From contig NZ_JADOEQ010000020.1 of NCBI RefSeq assembly GCF_016745255.1, positions 1 through 64,000 of the forward strand: a stretch of 64,000 nt of DNA. The letters are read 5' to 3'. Shown here piece by piece: positions 26,293-35,303 of the stretch. This DNA is from Enterococcus sp. BWR-S5. Its GTDB lineage: Bacteria > Bacillota > Bacilli > Lactobacillales > Enterococcaceae. Position 1 is the first letter of the stretch; the number at the start of each line of letters is the position of its first letter. The translations under genes were made by a program, and so were the position numbers. Under the pieces are notes generated by a model that saw only the letters and a program-made list of their open reading frames with translations, searched no databases and was not told the DNA's origin.

Positions 26293-26910
26293 ATGATGAT
26301 TAGTTCAGGATTGGATAAAGGATTTTCGATGATTTGGGCCATTGTAAAGCTTAACTTAATGTTTATTGCATTTACCATTCTTGGAGGGGTATTCTTTGGT
26401 ATTGGTCCTGCGTTTCAAACAATCAGTGACTTAATTCAGGAAAATCAGCTGGATTATCGAGAGTCGAGCTGGCGTTTGGGATTCGATCGTTGGAAAGCAA
26501 ATTTCATCAAAGGAAATATTCACTTTTATTTATTTTCAGCACTGTTTGCTTTAGTTAGCTATAATTTATATCTTTCCACAGGGCTTCAAGGTCTTCTTTG
26601 GCTGGTTATTGATTTTATTCTGCTGTTTGTCGGTCTGTTGCTGTTTGTTTATTATCTGTATATGCTAATGAATGAATCAAGCTATGAGTTGAGCTTAATT
26701 AATTTGTTGAAGCTTTCGTTTGTCAGTATCTTCTTGAATTTTGGTGTTTTCCTGAAAATCATTCTTGGATTGGTAGGAATCGTACTGTTTACTTTTAGTA
26801 TGAAGGGGCTTCTCGTATTTGGCAGCTTCAGTCTGATGGTGCTATGGGCCTCTTTTGTCAGTCGGAAAAATCGTGAGCTGATTGATGGAAAGCTGACGTA
26901 TGAAGGATAG
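26293..26910 (+). CDS. YesL-like membrane protein (DUF624)
   Basis: A 205-residue integral membrane protein with four or five helices and the DUF624 pattern (GPAFQTISDLIQENQ and RLGFDRWKANFIKGN). Members are almost always found beside LplB/YtcP-type importers and YesMN two-component systems in Firmicutes, but their job is not known. AAGGAGG stands before tandem ATGs at 26293 and 26296; I kept the first. It overlaps the kinase gene by 11 bases, so the three genes 26293-30117 form one unit. Confidence 0.82.
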   Translation: MMISSGLDKGFSMIWAIVKLNLMFIAFTILGGVFFGIGPAFQTISDLIQENQLDYRESSWRLGFDRWKANFIKGNIHFYLFSALFALVSYNLYLSTGLQGLLWLVIDFILLFVGLLLFVYYLYMLMNESSYELSLINLLKLSFVSIFLNFGVFLKIILGLVGIVLFTFSMKGLLVFGSFSLMVLWASFVSRKNRELIDGKLTYEG

Positions 26911-28636
26911 AATAACAGCATTTTTCAAGCGTGATTTTCTAATCAATCAGCTGATGCAGCTTTATAGTCTGCTGCTGATTTTAGTCTCTGTTTTCATTAT
27001 GCTGACACTCAGTCTCTATACAGGAGTCGAGCGATTTCACAGCAGTTGGCAAATGGTGGAAAATACAGGTGTCCAGCTGGATAATTACACGCAAGATAAA
27101 AGTGGACTGATGACAGATATTTTGGGAGAATTTACGAATTCTGATCGTCAGTTTGAAACCTTACGAAATTATTTGAATTTGAGTCCGGCAGAGTATTTTG
27201 AGTACACTAATGAAGTCTATCGCACAACCGGGGAAAGTATCTTTGTTCCAACGACGCTTTCCCGATTGTTCAATATTCATGGAGAAATCAAGGAGATTGC
27301 GATTCGTCTTGAGGAAAGTGATCATTATTTAAAAGCAACGAAGGAACGCCCGGAAGGGGTAAAGATGGTGGGAACTGCGATTGAGATGGATGAAAGTCTG
27401 TATTTGATTCGCTCCATTTACAGTCCCGGAAACTTAACGCAAGTTGTTGGGCAGCTGTTTGTTGCATTTGATGATTCAATGGTTCTGGGAACGCAAGGAA
27501 AAGAGAATCTTCAAAAAGGAATCAACAGTTTTCTCTATTCAAGTAATGGTCAACGACTTTATGATAATAGTGCACACATGACGAAAGAGGAGCTGTCAAC
27601 GCTAGATGAGCAGATGCAGCAAGGGCGGGAAGTTCCACTTGCTTCGTTGGAAGAAGATTATTATGTTAAGGAAATTGCAAGTCGTGAAGACCGAACAATT
27701 TTAGTATTGCTCAGTAAGAAAATTATTTGGAAAGAGATTCTTTCGTTTACCGGAATGATCTTCTTTTTTGGGTTTCTGATTATTGCTCTCTTGCTGTTGG
27801 TACTGCATCGGACGTTTAAACGTTATTCTTCTCAGGTTCGCAATATTGTTGCTGCGACCAAACGAGTGAGCCAAGGGAATTTTAAAGAACAGATTGACAC
27901 GGATAGTGTGCAACAGGAGCTGAAGGAAATTGCTGAAGCAATTAACCAGATGACGGTGAGTATCAATGACTATATCGAGGATATTTATACTCTGGAGATT
28001 AAGCAGCGGGACGCGCATATGCGTGCCTTGCAATCTCAGATTAATCCTCATTTTTTATATAACACGTTGGAGTATATTCGCATGTATGCACTAAGTCGTC
28101 AGCAGGAGGAATTGGCAGATGTCGTCTATGCCTTTTCTGCTTTACTGCGAAACAATACGACTCAGGAAAAAACGACGACCTTACAGCAGGAGCTGGATTT
28201 CTGTGAGAAATATGTCTATCTGTATCAGATGCGCTATCCGGATAAAATTGCATACATTGTAACCATTAAAGACAGCTTGAAGGAGCTGGTTATTCCTAAG
28301 TTTGCGATACAACCGCTTGTTGAAAACTATTTTGTTCATGGGATAGATTATGGAAGAAATGATAATGCGATTAGTATTAAAGCTTATTTGGCTGAGGGAA
28401 AAATCTATATTCAGGTATCTGATAATGGAAAAGGAATTGACACAAAACAGTTAGCTGCTGTAAAGGAGAAGCTGGCAGATAAAGAAGTGGAGCTGCAAAA
28501 TTCGATTGGATTGAAAAATGTTCACGAACGTTTGAGAGGCTTCTACGGCGAGCGTTATCAAATGCATATTGACTCTACCCTATGGCAGGGATTTAATGTG
28601 ACAATCATACTGGATGAAGAGGTGCTGAAGGCGTGA
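26900..28636 (+). CDS. YesM-like sensor histidine kinase
   Basis: A 578-residue membrane kinase. The first helix lies at about residues 15-37, an extracytoplasmic sensor region of about 240 residues follows, and the second helix lies near 280-303. Then come a HAMP linker, the His_kinase domain with INPHFLYNTLEYIRMY (phospho-accepting His about residue 385), and the HATPase domain with VSDNGKGID and SIGLKNVHERL. This is the YesM/LytS-like class that partners AraC-type regulators and often senses oligosaccharides outside the cell. The context points to a glycan or glycan-bound binding protein as the signal. Confidence 0.88.
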   Translation: MKDRITAFFKRDFLINQLMQLYSLLLILVSVFIMLTLSLYTGVERFHSSWQMVENTGVQLDNYTQDKSGLMTDILGEFTNSDRQFETLRNYLNLSPAEYFEYTNEVYRTTGESIFVPTTLSRLFNIHGEIKEIAIRLEESDHYLKATKERPEGVKMVGTAIEMDESLYLIRSIYSPGNLTQVVGQLFVAFDDSMVLGTQGKENLQKGINSFLYSSNGQRLYDNSAHMTKEELSTLDEQMQQGREVPLASLEEDYYVKEIASREDRTILVLLSKKIIWKEILSFTGMIFFFGFLIIALLLLVLHRTFKRYSSQVRNIVAATKRVSQGNFKEQIDTDSVQQELKEIAEAINQMTVSINDYIEDIYTLEIKQRDAHMRALQSQINPHFLYNTLEYIRMYALSRQQEELADVVYAFSALLRNNTTQEKTTTLQQELDFCEKYVYLYQMRYPDKIAYIVTIKDSLKELVIPKFAIQPLVENYFVHGIDYGRNDNAISIKAYLAEGKIYIQVSDNGKGIDTKQLAAVKEKLADKEVELQNSIGLKNVHERLRGFYGERYQMHIDSTLWQGFNVTIILDEEVLKA

Positions 28637-30117
28637 CAAAATACAAGGTAATGTTTGTGGATGATGAGTACATGATTTTAGAAGGTCTGAAGATGATTGT
28701 TGACTGGTCTGCTCTGGGCTTCGAGGTCGTCGAAACGGTGAAAAGTGCGACGGAAGCGCTGCAATATCTGGAAAGCCATGCCATTGATTTGTTGATTACA
28801 GATATCAACATGCCTGAAATGAGCGGAATTGAGCTGGTGAAGCAGGCTCAGGTAAAGAATCGAGATTTTTTTACGATTATTTTATCGGGGTATCAGGAGT
28901 TTGAGTTTGTAAAAAAAGGGATGCAATTGGGCGTAAAGAATTACTTGGTGAAGCCTGTCAATAAGGAAGAGCTAAAAAGGAGCGTTCTTGAGATTCATGC
29001 GGAGCTGGAAAAACGTCAGCAGCAGGAGCAAAAAGAATTGTACAGAGAAACCGGTCTGATTTTGTGGCTGAATAATGAGTTAAACGACGGAGAATTCCAA
29101 GGTCTGTTAAAGCAGTTTTCTTCAGGAACTCAGCCACCGTATACTCCATTGCTTTTCAGCAGCGAAAAAGCAATCGTGGAGACTGCTGCAGAGTATTTTT
29201 GGAATCGAGGACAGCAGATGGCTGTTTATGGCAGACTGAATGAGGATCAGCTGATTCTTATCTACAGTGGCAGCCGACAACAGCTGTTGCTGCTAATTCG
29301 AGAGCTGGAACAGCATTTTAGTGGGGAACACTGGCAGATTATCGTAGGTGAAACGATTGAGGAGTGGGAGACGCTGTATAAAAGCTATGAGAAAATCAAG
29401 CAGATTCAGTCTCTTCAAGCCTTCTATCCGGATCTTCTCCCCCACGAAAGAGTCTTGAAGGTAGATACAGTCAACAAGGAAGAGGAGCTGCCGTTTCTCT
29501 CCTTCAATAAAGCTCTGATGATAGGAGACATAAAAACGATTTGTCAAGAACTGGATAGAATATTTGATCAGCTTTTAGCTGCGCAGGCTGATCCGGAGCA
29601 AGTAAAATATGTTTCATTTTTATTATTTACGGATATTTATCGTCAGTCACCTGCACTTTCAGTCGATGATTACGAGACAATGATTGCCGAAATTAGAAAA
29701 GGCAATACAATTGTTGAACTGCGTTGCCTATTCGATGAGATATTAGAAAAAACGAAGGGACAGACAGACCAAAAACGTTATTCTGAGACGGTTCAGCATG
29801 CGATTGATATCATCACGAATGATTATACAGAAGAAATTTCGTTGAAATCGGCTGCTGAATCTTTGCATCTGAGCGTAGTTTATCTAGGCCAGATTTTCAA
29901 AAAGGAGACAGAGCTTAGCTTCAATCAGTATTTGAATCATGTTCGAATAAAGAAAGCGCAGCATTTGCTGCTGCATACACAGCAGACAATTAATGAAATC
30001 TCTGAGGCAATTGGCTACAATAATACAAATTATTTTTCAAAGATGTTCAAAAAACTGAATGGTATCACACCGAAAGAGTTTCGTGATACTTATCGAGAAG
30101 GCTATGACTCTTTATAG
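28633..30117 (+). CDS. YesN-like AraC-type response regulator
   Basis: A 494-residue regulator starting at GTG, which overlaps the kinase stop as GTGA. The receiver domain covers residues 1-125, with the phospho-acceptor in LLITDINMPEMSG (Asp about 55) and the lysine in KNYLVKPVNKEE. A central linker of some 260 residues leads to the AraC double helix-turn-helix at about 390-490 (SLKSAAESLHLSVVYLGQIF, then INEISEAIGYNNTNYFSKMF). It probably activates importer or glycosidase genes, but no binding site can be assigned. Confidence 0.88.
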   Translation: MTKYKVMFVDDEYMILEGLKMIVDWSALGFEVVETVKSATEALQYLESHAIDLLITDINMPEMSGIELVKQAQVKNRDFFTIILSGYQEFEFVKKGMQLGVKNYLVKPVNKEELKRSVLEIHAELEKRQQQEQKELYRETGLILWLNNELNDGEFQGLLKQFSSGTQPPYTPLLFSSEKAIVETAAEYFWNRGQQMAVYGRLNEDQLILIYSGSRQQLLLLIRELEQHFSGEHWQIIVGETIEEWETLYKSYEKIKQIQSLQAFYPDLLPHERVLKVDTVNKEEELPFLSFNKALMIGDIKTICQELDRIFDQLLAAQADPEQVKYVSFLLFTDIYRQSPALSVDDYETMIAEIRKGNTIVELRCLFDEILEKTKGQTDQKRYSETVQHAIDIITNDYTEEISLKSAAESLHLSVVYLGQIFKKETELSFNQYLNHVRIKKAQHLLLHTQQTINEISEAIGYNNTNYFSKMFKKLNGITPKEFRDTYREGYDSL

Positions 30118-30130
30118 AAAACGTCAGTGG

Positions 30131-30168
30131 AAGCAGTTATGAGTATGCAGACTCATGGCTGCTTTTTT
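30131..30168 (+). terminator. terminator after the yesN-like gene
   Basis: AAGCAGTTATGAGT pairs with ACTCATGGCTGCTT using two G-U pairs, loop of six, followed by a T run. Confidence 0.82.
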
Positions 30169-30171
30169 ACT

Positions 30172-30560
30172 CGTCTAGCTTCATAAGCTCGTTCAGCTTT
30201 TCTGATTGTCTAGCTTCACAAGCCAGCTTCTCTCAACAATAAGTCAAAACGTGTCTCGCGGCAAAGAACGCCACGCGCAGTTTCGTCTTATTGTTCGGAA
30301 GCTACTCGGGCTTGATCGGCTTTTCTGACTGTCTAGCTTTACGAGCAGCTATCTCATTTAAGATGAGTACAAAACTTTTAAAGAAGAAAATTTTGTCTGA
30401 TTGACGTCACGCATACCATTCGACTAAAGTAACAGATAAGTCGAACTGGCATAGCTCTCTTCGGCAATAAGTCGAATCAGCCTCATGATAGAAAGCATCA
30501 TGTGTCTGACTCGAGCTTATTGCTCGAGAGCTGGACGAACTCGTAAAGCTTTTCTTACTT
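30172..30560. repeat. cluster of degenerate repeats with long inverted arms
   Basis: No gene is present in this 390-base stretch. The word GTCTAGCTT occurs three times (about 30173, 30208, 30331), twice preceded by CTTTTCTGAYT and followed by a variant of YAYRAGC. Two inverted repeats use related arms: CAACAATAAGTC with TCTTATTGTTCG (about 30233-30298), and CGGCAATAAGTCGA with GAGCTTATTGCTCG (about 30461-30526). The structure resembles a non-coding interspersed or palindromic element (MITE-like) in several decayed copies. Base composition is higher in GC than nearby spacers. Confidence 0.6.
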
Positions 30561-30630
30561 CAAATCAAGCATGGAATTTCCATTCATTATCCAGTATACT
30601 TTGAGTATTATGGAAATGAGGAGTGACTAA

Positions 30631-31947
30631 GTGAAAAACCAATTAAGAAAAGAAATTTCATTTTTCGGAGCTCTTTCAACAGTCATGGGGACGGTTATTG
30701 GTGCCGGCGTATTCTTTAAAGCAGCTGCGGTCGTTGCCCATACTCAGTCAGCGGGATTAACTGTACTGGTGTGGCTGTTGGCAGGCTTCTTGACTATCTG
30801 CGGCGGCTTAACGGTTGCTGAACTGGCGACGGCGATTCCTGAAACAGGGGGACCTATTCGCTATATTGAAAGAATCTATGGAAAGCTGCCTTCCTTTTTA
30901 TTGGGTTGGGCCCAGAGTATCATCTATTTTCCGGCGAATATTGCTGCTCTAAGTATTATTTTTGCCACGCAATTAATCAATTTATTTCATTTATCAGAAG
31001 GTATTCTATTTCCGCTGTCAATAGTAACAGCGGCCAGTATCACAGGAATCAATTTGCTTGGTACCAAAGCAGCAACGACGGTGCAGTCCTTTACATTATC
31101 AATCAAGCTGATTCCGATTGCATTAATCATCATTGTCGGCTTGTTGACTCCGGGGGAAGTTGCAGTCTCATTTACACCCTTTTCTTCCGGGCAAGGCGGG
31201 TCTTTAGCTGCCGGAGTGAGCGCGGCGCTGTTGGCTACACTTTTTGCTTATGATGGCTGGCTGGGCGTCGGCAATATCGCCGGCGAAATGAAGCATCCTG
31301 AGAAGGATCTGCCAAAAGCGATTATATTTGGTTTGAGCTTTGTTACAGTTGTCTATGTTTTAATCAATTTTGTTGTTTTAAAAACATTACCAATTGATTC
31401 GATTGCCGGAAATCTGAACAGTGCTTCAGAAGCAGCGATGGTAATTTTTGGTAATTTTGGCGGAAAACTGGTTACAATCGGTATTCTGATTTCCGTCTAT
31501 GGTGCATTGAATGGCTACACGATGACAGGACTTCGAGTGCCTTATGCAATGGCGTTGGAAAATGAGCTGCCCTTCAGCAAGGCGTTTACAAAAATGACGA
31601 AGCGAACTAATGCGCCTTACGTGGCGGCCTGTGTTCAGCTGGGCATTGCCTGTATCATGATGTTTTTCGGAACGTTTGATTTACTGACAGACATGCTGGT
31701 ATTCGTGATGTGGTTTTTCAGCCTGCTTTTATTTTATGGTGTTCTTCTGCTTCGCAAGAGAGAACCGAATTTAACTCGTCCATATAAGGTACCCTTGTAT
31801 CCAATTATCCCTTTAATTGCGATGCTGGGCGGCGGCTTCATCTTGATAATGACGATGGTTACTGCACCTCTTTTAGCTTTAGTAGGGATAGGAATTACTT
31901 GTGTAGGTATTCCTGTATTTTATTATCAAAAAGGGAAGAGTGAGTAG
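30631..31947 (+). CDS. APC-family amino acid permease
   Basis: A 438-residue transporter with about 12 membrane helices. The first helix carries GTVIGAGVFFKAAA, the unwound substrate-binding stretch of APC transporters (G-x-G-x-F), and GGPIRYIERIYG follows helix 2. It resembles the LAT/SteT exchanger group, so serine, threonine or another neutral amino acid is likely, but the substrate is not readable. It starts at GTG with GAGGAG upstream. The 2-hydroxyacid dehydrogenase gene follows immediately, suggesting linked amino acid or keto-acid metabolism. Confidence 0.82.
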   Translation: MKNQLRKEISFFGALSTVMGTVIGAGVFFKAAAVVAHTQSAGLTVLVWLLAGFLTICGGLTVAELATAIPETGGPIRYIERIYGKLPSFLLGWAQSIIYFPANIAALSIIFATQLINLFHLSEGILFPLSIVTAASITGINLLGTKAATTVQSFTLSIKLIPIALIIIVGLLTPGEVAVSFTPFSSGQGGSLAAGVSAALLATLFAYDGWLGVGNIAGEMKHPEKDLPKAIIFGLSFVTVVYVLINFVVLKTLPIDSIAGNLNSASEAAMVIFGNFGGKLVTIGILISVYGALNGYTMTGLRVPYAMALENELPFSKAFTKMTKRTNAPYVAACVQLGIACIMMFFGTFDLLTDMLVFVMWFFSLLLFYGVLLLRKREPNLTRPYKVPLYPIIPLIAMLGGGFILIMTMVTAPLLALVGIGITCVGIPVFYYQKGKSE

Positions 31948-31948
31948 G

Positions 31949-32914
31949 ATGAATATTGTTGTTTTAGACGGCTATGCATTAAATCCCGGAGACATTAGCT
32001 GGCAAGGGTTGAAAGCATTAGGGAAAGTGACGATTTATGATCGAACATCTTATACGGATGAAGAGGAAATTATCGAGCGAATTGGTACTGCACAAGCTGT
32101 CTTTACCAATAAAACACAAATCACAGAAACTATACTGGCGGCCTGTCCGACAGTCCAATATATTGGCGTCTTAGCGACTGGGTATAATGTCGTTGATTGT
32201 GAGGCGGCTGCCAAAAGAAACATTCCGGTGACAAACGTACCAAGTTATGGAACAGATGCGGTTGCTCAATTTACCTTTGCCTTGCTTTTAGAAATCGTCA
32301 GTCAGGTTGGACGTCATAACCAATCCGTGCATGAAGGCGATTGGCAAAAAAGCAAAGATTTCACTTACTGGAAATCGCCATTGATGGAATTATCAGGAAA
32401 AACAATAGGGTTGATTGGTTATGGTGCAATCGCCCACGCGGTGGCTGAGATTGCCCATGCTTTTCAAATGAACGTTATTTACTATAATCATCGTCCCAAG
32501 CAGCCTCAAGCAGCATGGCTTCGTCAGGTATCCTTGGATGAGCTTTATCAAGAGGCCGAAATCATCAGTCTCCATATTCCGCAAATGCCTGAAACTGAGA
32601 AAATGATTAATCAGGCAGCGATTGAAAAGATGAAAGAACAGGTTATTCTTCTGAATACCTCACGAGGTGGGTTGATTGATGAATCGGCTGTTGCTCAAGC
32701 TTTGGACAGCGGCAAGCTGGCCGCGTTAGGTGCAGATGTTGTTTCAAAAGAACCAATCGAAGCGGACAATCCGCTACTACATGCAAAGAATTGCTATCTG
32801 ACACCCCATATTGCGTGGGCTCCTGTTGAGACCAGAGAAAGATTGATGCAGATTGCTGTTGCTAATTTTTGCAGCTTCTTGGAAGGAACGATAGAAAATA
32901 AAGTAAACGGATGA
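31949..32914 (+). CDS. D-2-hydroxyacid dehydrogenase
   Basis: A 321-residue NAD(P)H-dependent dehydrogenase of the D-isomer family. The Rossmann motif GLIGYGAIAHAVAEIA lies near residue 147, NTSRGGLIDE includes the substrate arginine, and LTPHIAWAP carries the catalytic His near 287. The start MNIVVLDGYALNPGD is typical for glycerate/hydroxypyruvate-type members. I chose ATG 31949, one base after the permease stop. An in-frame GTG at 31940 is also possible. It would reduce a 2-keto acid to the D-hydroxy acid; the exact substrate is unknown. Confidence 0.85.
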   Translation: MNIVVLDGYALNPGDISWQGLKALGKVTIYDRTSYTDEEEIIERIGTAQAVFTNKTQITETILAACPTVQYIGVLATGYNVVDCEAAAKRNIPVTNVPSYGTDAVAQFTFALLLEIVSQVGRHNQSVHEGDWQKSKDFTYWKSPLMELSGKTIGLIGYGAIAHAVAEIAHAFQMNVIYYNHRPKQPQAAWLRQVSLDELYQEAEIISLHIPQMPETEKMINQAAIEKMKEQVILLNTSRGGLIDESAVAQALDSGKLAALGADVVSKEPIEADNPLLHAKNCYLTPHIAWAPVETRERLMQIAVANFCSFLEGTIENKVNG

Positions 32915-32989
32915 CTTGATGGGTTGGATAAGCATAGTAATGATTAATTTATGTCTGACAATACTATTTTTACTGTAGTTGGCTTTATA

Positions 32990-33044
32990 AAAAAACATCA
33001 ACGAATGAAAGCAAATAAAAGCTTTTCGTCCGTTGATGTTTTTT
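32990..33044. terminator. bidirectional terminator
   Basis: AAAAAACATCAACG pairs with CGTTGATGTTTTTT, and inner bases GAAAGC and GCTTTTC extend the stem. It separates the dehydrogenase gene from the convergent small gene. Confidence 0.85.
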
Positions 33045-33065
33045 CTAGCTATAAATAGTAATTTC

Positions 33066-33293
33066 TTAGATTCCTTTTCTTGCCGTAGCCAGTACTCTAA
33101 TTAGGTTTTTTTCTGGAAATAGGTGGACAGACTTATTCTTCTCAGTCAGTACAACTAGATTACCTAGCATCTCAGCAGGCTCGGTAATTTTGACTTGATC
33201 GGTAAAGTCTCCTTCTCCCATTTTGTAAGTAACCACAACTTGAGTGTAGTCTTTATTATTATAGTAATGATTGATTGCTTCTGCGACAGTCAT
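33066..33293 (-). CDS. hypothetical protein, 75 residues
   Basis: I do not recognise the family. The start is at 33293, where GGAGG stands six bases from the ATG, giving MTVAEAINHYYNNKDYTQVV. A longer frame from 33344 has no binding site. The protein is small, soluble and mixed alpha/beta in appearance, with a strand-rich C-terminal half (LGNLVVLTEKNKSVHLF) and a basic end (ATARKGI). Nothing in the neighbourhood suggests a function. Confidence 0.6.
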   Translation of the reverse strand: MTVAEAINHYYNNKDYTQVVVTYKMGEGDFTDQVKITEPAEMLGNLVVLTEKNKSVHLFPEKNLIRVLATARKGI

Positions 33294-33389
33294 TGCGTTT
33301 CCTCCATTCCAATACATGTGTTTAAAAGAAGTATAGCATACCATAGCCTCTAAACGAACAGTAGGATGGAGTTCTTACGACTGCTTAAA

Positions 33390-34148
33390 TCAAGGAATAG
33401 CGGTAAGAATAGAGCGAACATATGGCAATAAAAGTTGCTGCTGAATGAATAACAGCAATAGAAGATGAAGAGGATAGAACCAATAGAATAAATACTTCCA
33501 CTGTCTCCCTCTTTTCCCGTTATAAAAATAGATAAAAAGAAAGGAAAACATCCCCGCGATACTATTTTGTAAAATAACCCCACAGCCCGCCAAGCTTTGA
33601 ACGAGGGGATAATCTCTTAAAAGGTACAAAACCGAAATCATCAAAATACCAATCCAGCCGCCGTAATCGGTTTGGAGAAACTCTGCAGTGAAAATTCCCA
33701 AGCCGATGATTCCAAGTGAAATCAATAGGTTGAGGGGCGTTCGTTCCTCAAATTTTTTGAGACCTATTAGCACGACCAATCCAATTAACAGGGTGAAGAA
33801 GACATTTTGCTTCTCTAACGAGAAATAGGAAAGGCGAAAGGCCATATCATAAGGGACCTCCGAAATTAATGCGAAGACAAACAAACGAATAAAATATTTT
33901 TTTATATTTGAGGTATGGATGAAGCCCTGTACCAATAAAAAACAAAATAGTGGAAAGGCGAGCCTACCAAGAACTAAAAATACATCAAAGACCTTAATTA
34001 AGGCTGTATAGAATGTAGCCATTCCAGGAGTAAACGTATTAATCAGACTCTGTGGAACATAAAGCAGTTTAGCTGAATGATCCATGAACATGGTGATAAT
34101 AGCAATCCATTTTAGTGTACTTCCGGAAAAATACCCTTTCTTTTCCAT
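33390..34148 (-). CDS. TraX-family membrane protein
   Basis: A 252-residue polytopic membrane protein with seven or eight helices. The beginning STLKWIAIITMFMDHSAK, with a conserved Asp-His in the first helix, and FALISEVPYDMAFR in the middle are marks of the TraX family, related to membrane acyltransferases. The namesake acetylates F-pilin. Chromosomal homologues in Firmicutes probably modify cell-surface components, but no substrate is known. No conjugation genes are nearby, so this is not evidence of a plasmid. Confidence 0.8.
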   Translation of the reverse strand: MEKKGYFSGSTLKWIAIITMFMDHSAKLLYVPQSLINTFTPGMATFYTALIKVFDVFLVLGRLAFPLFCFLLVQGFIHTSNIKKYFIRLFVFALISEVPYDMAFRLSYFSLEKQNVFFTLLIGLVVLIGLKKFEERTPLNLLISLGIIGLGIFTAEFLQTDYGGWIGILMISVLYLLRDYPLVQSLAGCGVILQNSIAGMFSFLFIYFYNGKRGRQWKYLFYWFYPLHLLLLLFIQQQLLLPYVRSILTAIP

Positions 34149-34347
34149 AAAATAGCTCCTTTTAATGAGTTAATGGCATATCGGTGTTTTTGAAATCTCA
34201 AAATCAACTAGAGCTTTTCACTAATCGTGTCCCCGATACATAGCATTACTATTTTACCATAGTTTGTTTTTACTGCTGAGAGAAAGTCAATGTGGGTTTT
34301 TCAATTATGGTATACTTGAGGGGATTGAAAGAGAGGGAGAAAAGGGA

Positions 34348-35205
34348 ATGAATGTAGTTTTTTGTGATATTGATGGTACATTTCAAGACATTGGCGGGGA
34401 TATTCCTGCTGTTAATTTCGATGCCATAGAGGCTTTACAAAAGCAAGGTGATCATTTTGTTTTTATCAGTGGGCGTGGCTACGATCAGCTTCACGAGATT
34501 TTAGGGATGCTGAAAGGCGATTGTGACGTCATTTTCAGTAACGGAGCAGGCTATCGTCTAATGGGTGAAGAACCTGTCTACCGCGCATGGCTGTCGCTGG
34601 AAAAATGCCAAGAAGCAGCGGCTTTTCTTGATCAGCGTGAAATTTTCTATTTTATTCATACCGACGAAGGAATTATTATGAAGCCGTATGAGCGATATAC
34701 GAACCATTTTACCGCTTTAAGAGAAACATTTGAGCCAATGGGAGAAATCGGAACGAAAATTATGGACTTTAAAGAAAAGTTCTTTAAAGAAGAGTGTCTT
34801 CATGTTGAAGATCCCATTGAATATTTACAGGCTCATCCTGAGCTGAAGGCCTTGAAAATAGAAATTATGGAAGCGAGTAACGAAGAGCTTGACTATTTGA
34901 GAGCAGCCCTTAATGGAGAGGATACCTATGTCTTCTCCTCTTATTTCCAGTGTCTGGAAATCGTTAACCCAATCAGCAGTAAAGGTCATGCAGTGAACCA
35001 TTTTATGACAGAATTCCCTGAAGCCAAAAGCTACGGCATTGGTGATGGTGAAAATGATTTGGCAATGCTGGCGGCTGTCGATGTTGCTGTGGCAGTAGAA
35101 AATGCTAAAGAAAGTGTCAAGGAACAAGCGGATATTATTGCTCCGGAGTGTCTTGAGGGTGGTGTCGGACAGTTCATCTTTAAGCACCTGATAAATCCTG
35201 CGTAA
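34348..35205 (+). CDS. Cof-type HAD phosphatase
   Basis: A 285-residue haloacid dehalogenase-like hydrolase of the Cof/YidA group. The N-terminal FCDIDGTF holds the nucleophile and acid/base aspartates, VFISGRGYD is motif II, and the GIGDGENDLAML stretch near residue 230 is motif IV. Between them lies the type-IIB cap. Members dephosphorylate sugar phosphates or nucleotides with broad range. I chose ATG 34348 after GAGGGAG; the distal ATG at 34264 lacks a binding site. Confidence 0.87.
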   Translation: MNVVFCDIDGTFQDIGGDIPAVNFDAIEALQKQGDHFVFISGRGYDQLHEILGMLKGDCDVIFSNGAGYRLMGEEPVYRAWLSLEKCQEAAAFLDQREIFYFIHTDEGIIMKPYERYTNHFTALRETFEPMGEIGTKIMDFKEKFFKEECLHVEDPIEYLQAHPELKALKIEIMEASNEELDYLRAALNGEDTYVFSSYFQCLEIVNPISSKGHAVNHFMTEFPEAKSYGIGDGENDLAMLAAVDVAVAVENAKESVKEQADIIAPECLEGGVGQFIFKHLINPA

Positions 35206-35226
35206 ATAAACAGCTGATTAGAGCTG

Positions 35227-35303
35227 AAAATACTGTGTACAGAAAGGCCGTCGCAACTGAGGAAATCAGTCTGTGACCGAGTGCTGTACACAGTATTTTT
35301 GTT
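35227..35303. terminator. long-stem bidirectional terminator
   Basis: AAAATACTGTGTACAG at 35227-35242 and its exact complement at 35284-35299 form a 16-bp perfect stem around a 41-base loop that can fold further. It lies between the convergent HAD and MerR genes; the stem is unusually far apart for a simple terminator. Confidence 0.7.

Noticed and set aside
33390-34148. TraX-like gene as evidence of a conjugative element
   Set aside because: No other transfer, relaxase or replication gene is near, and chromosomal TraX homologues are common in Firmicutes.
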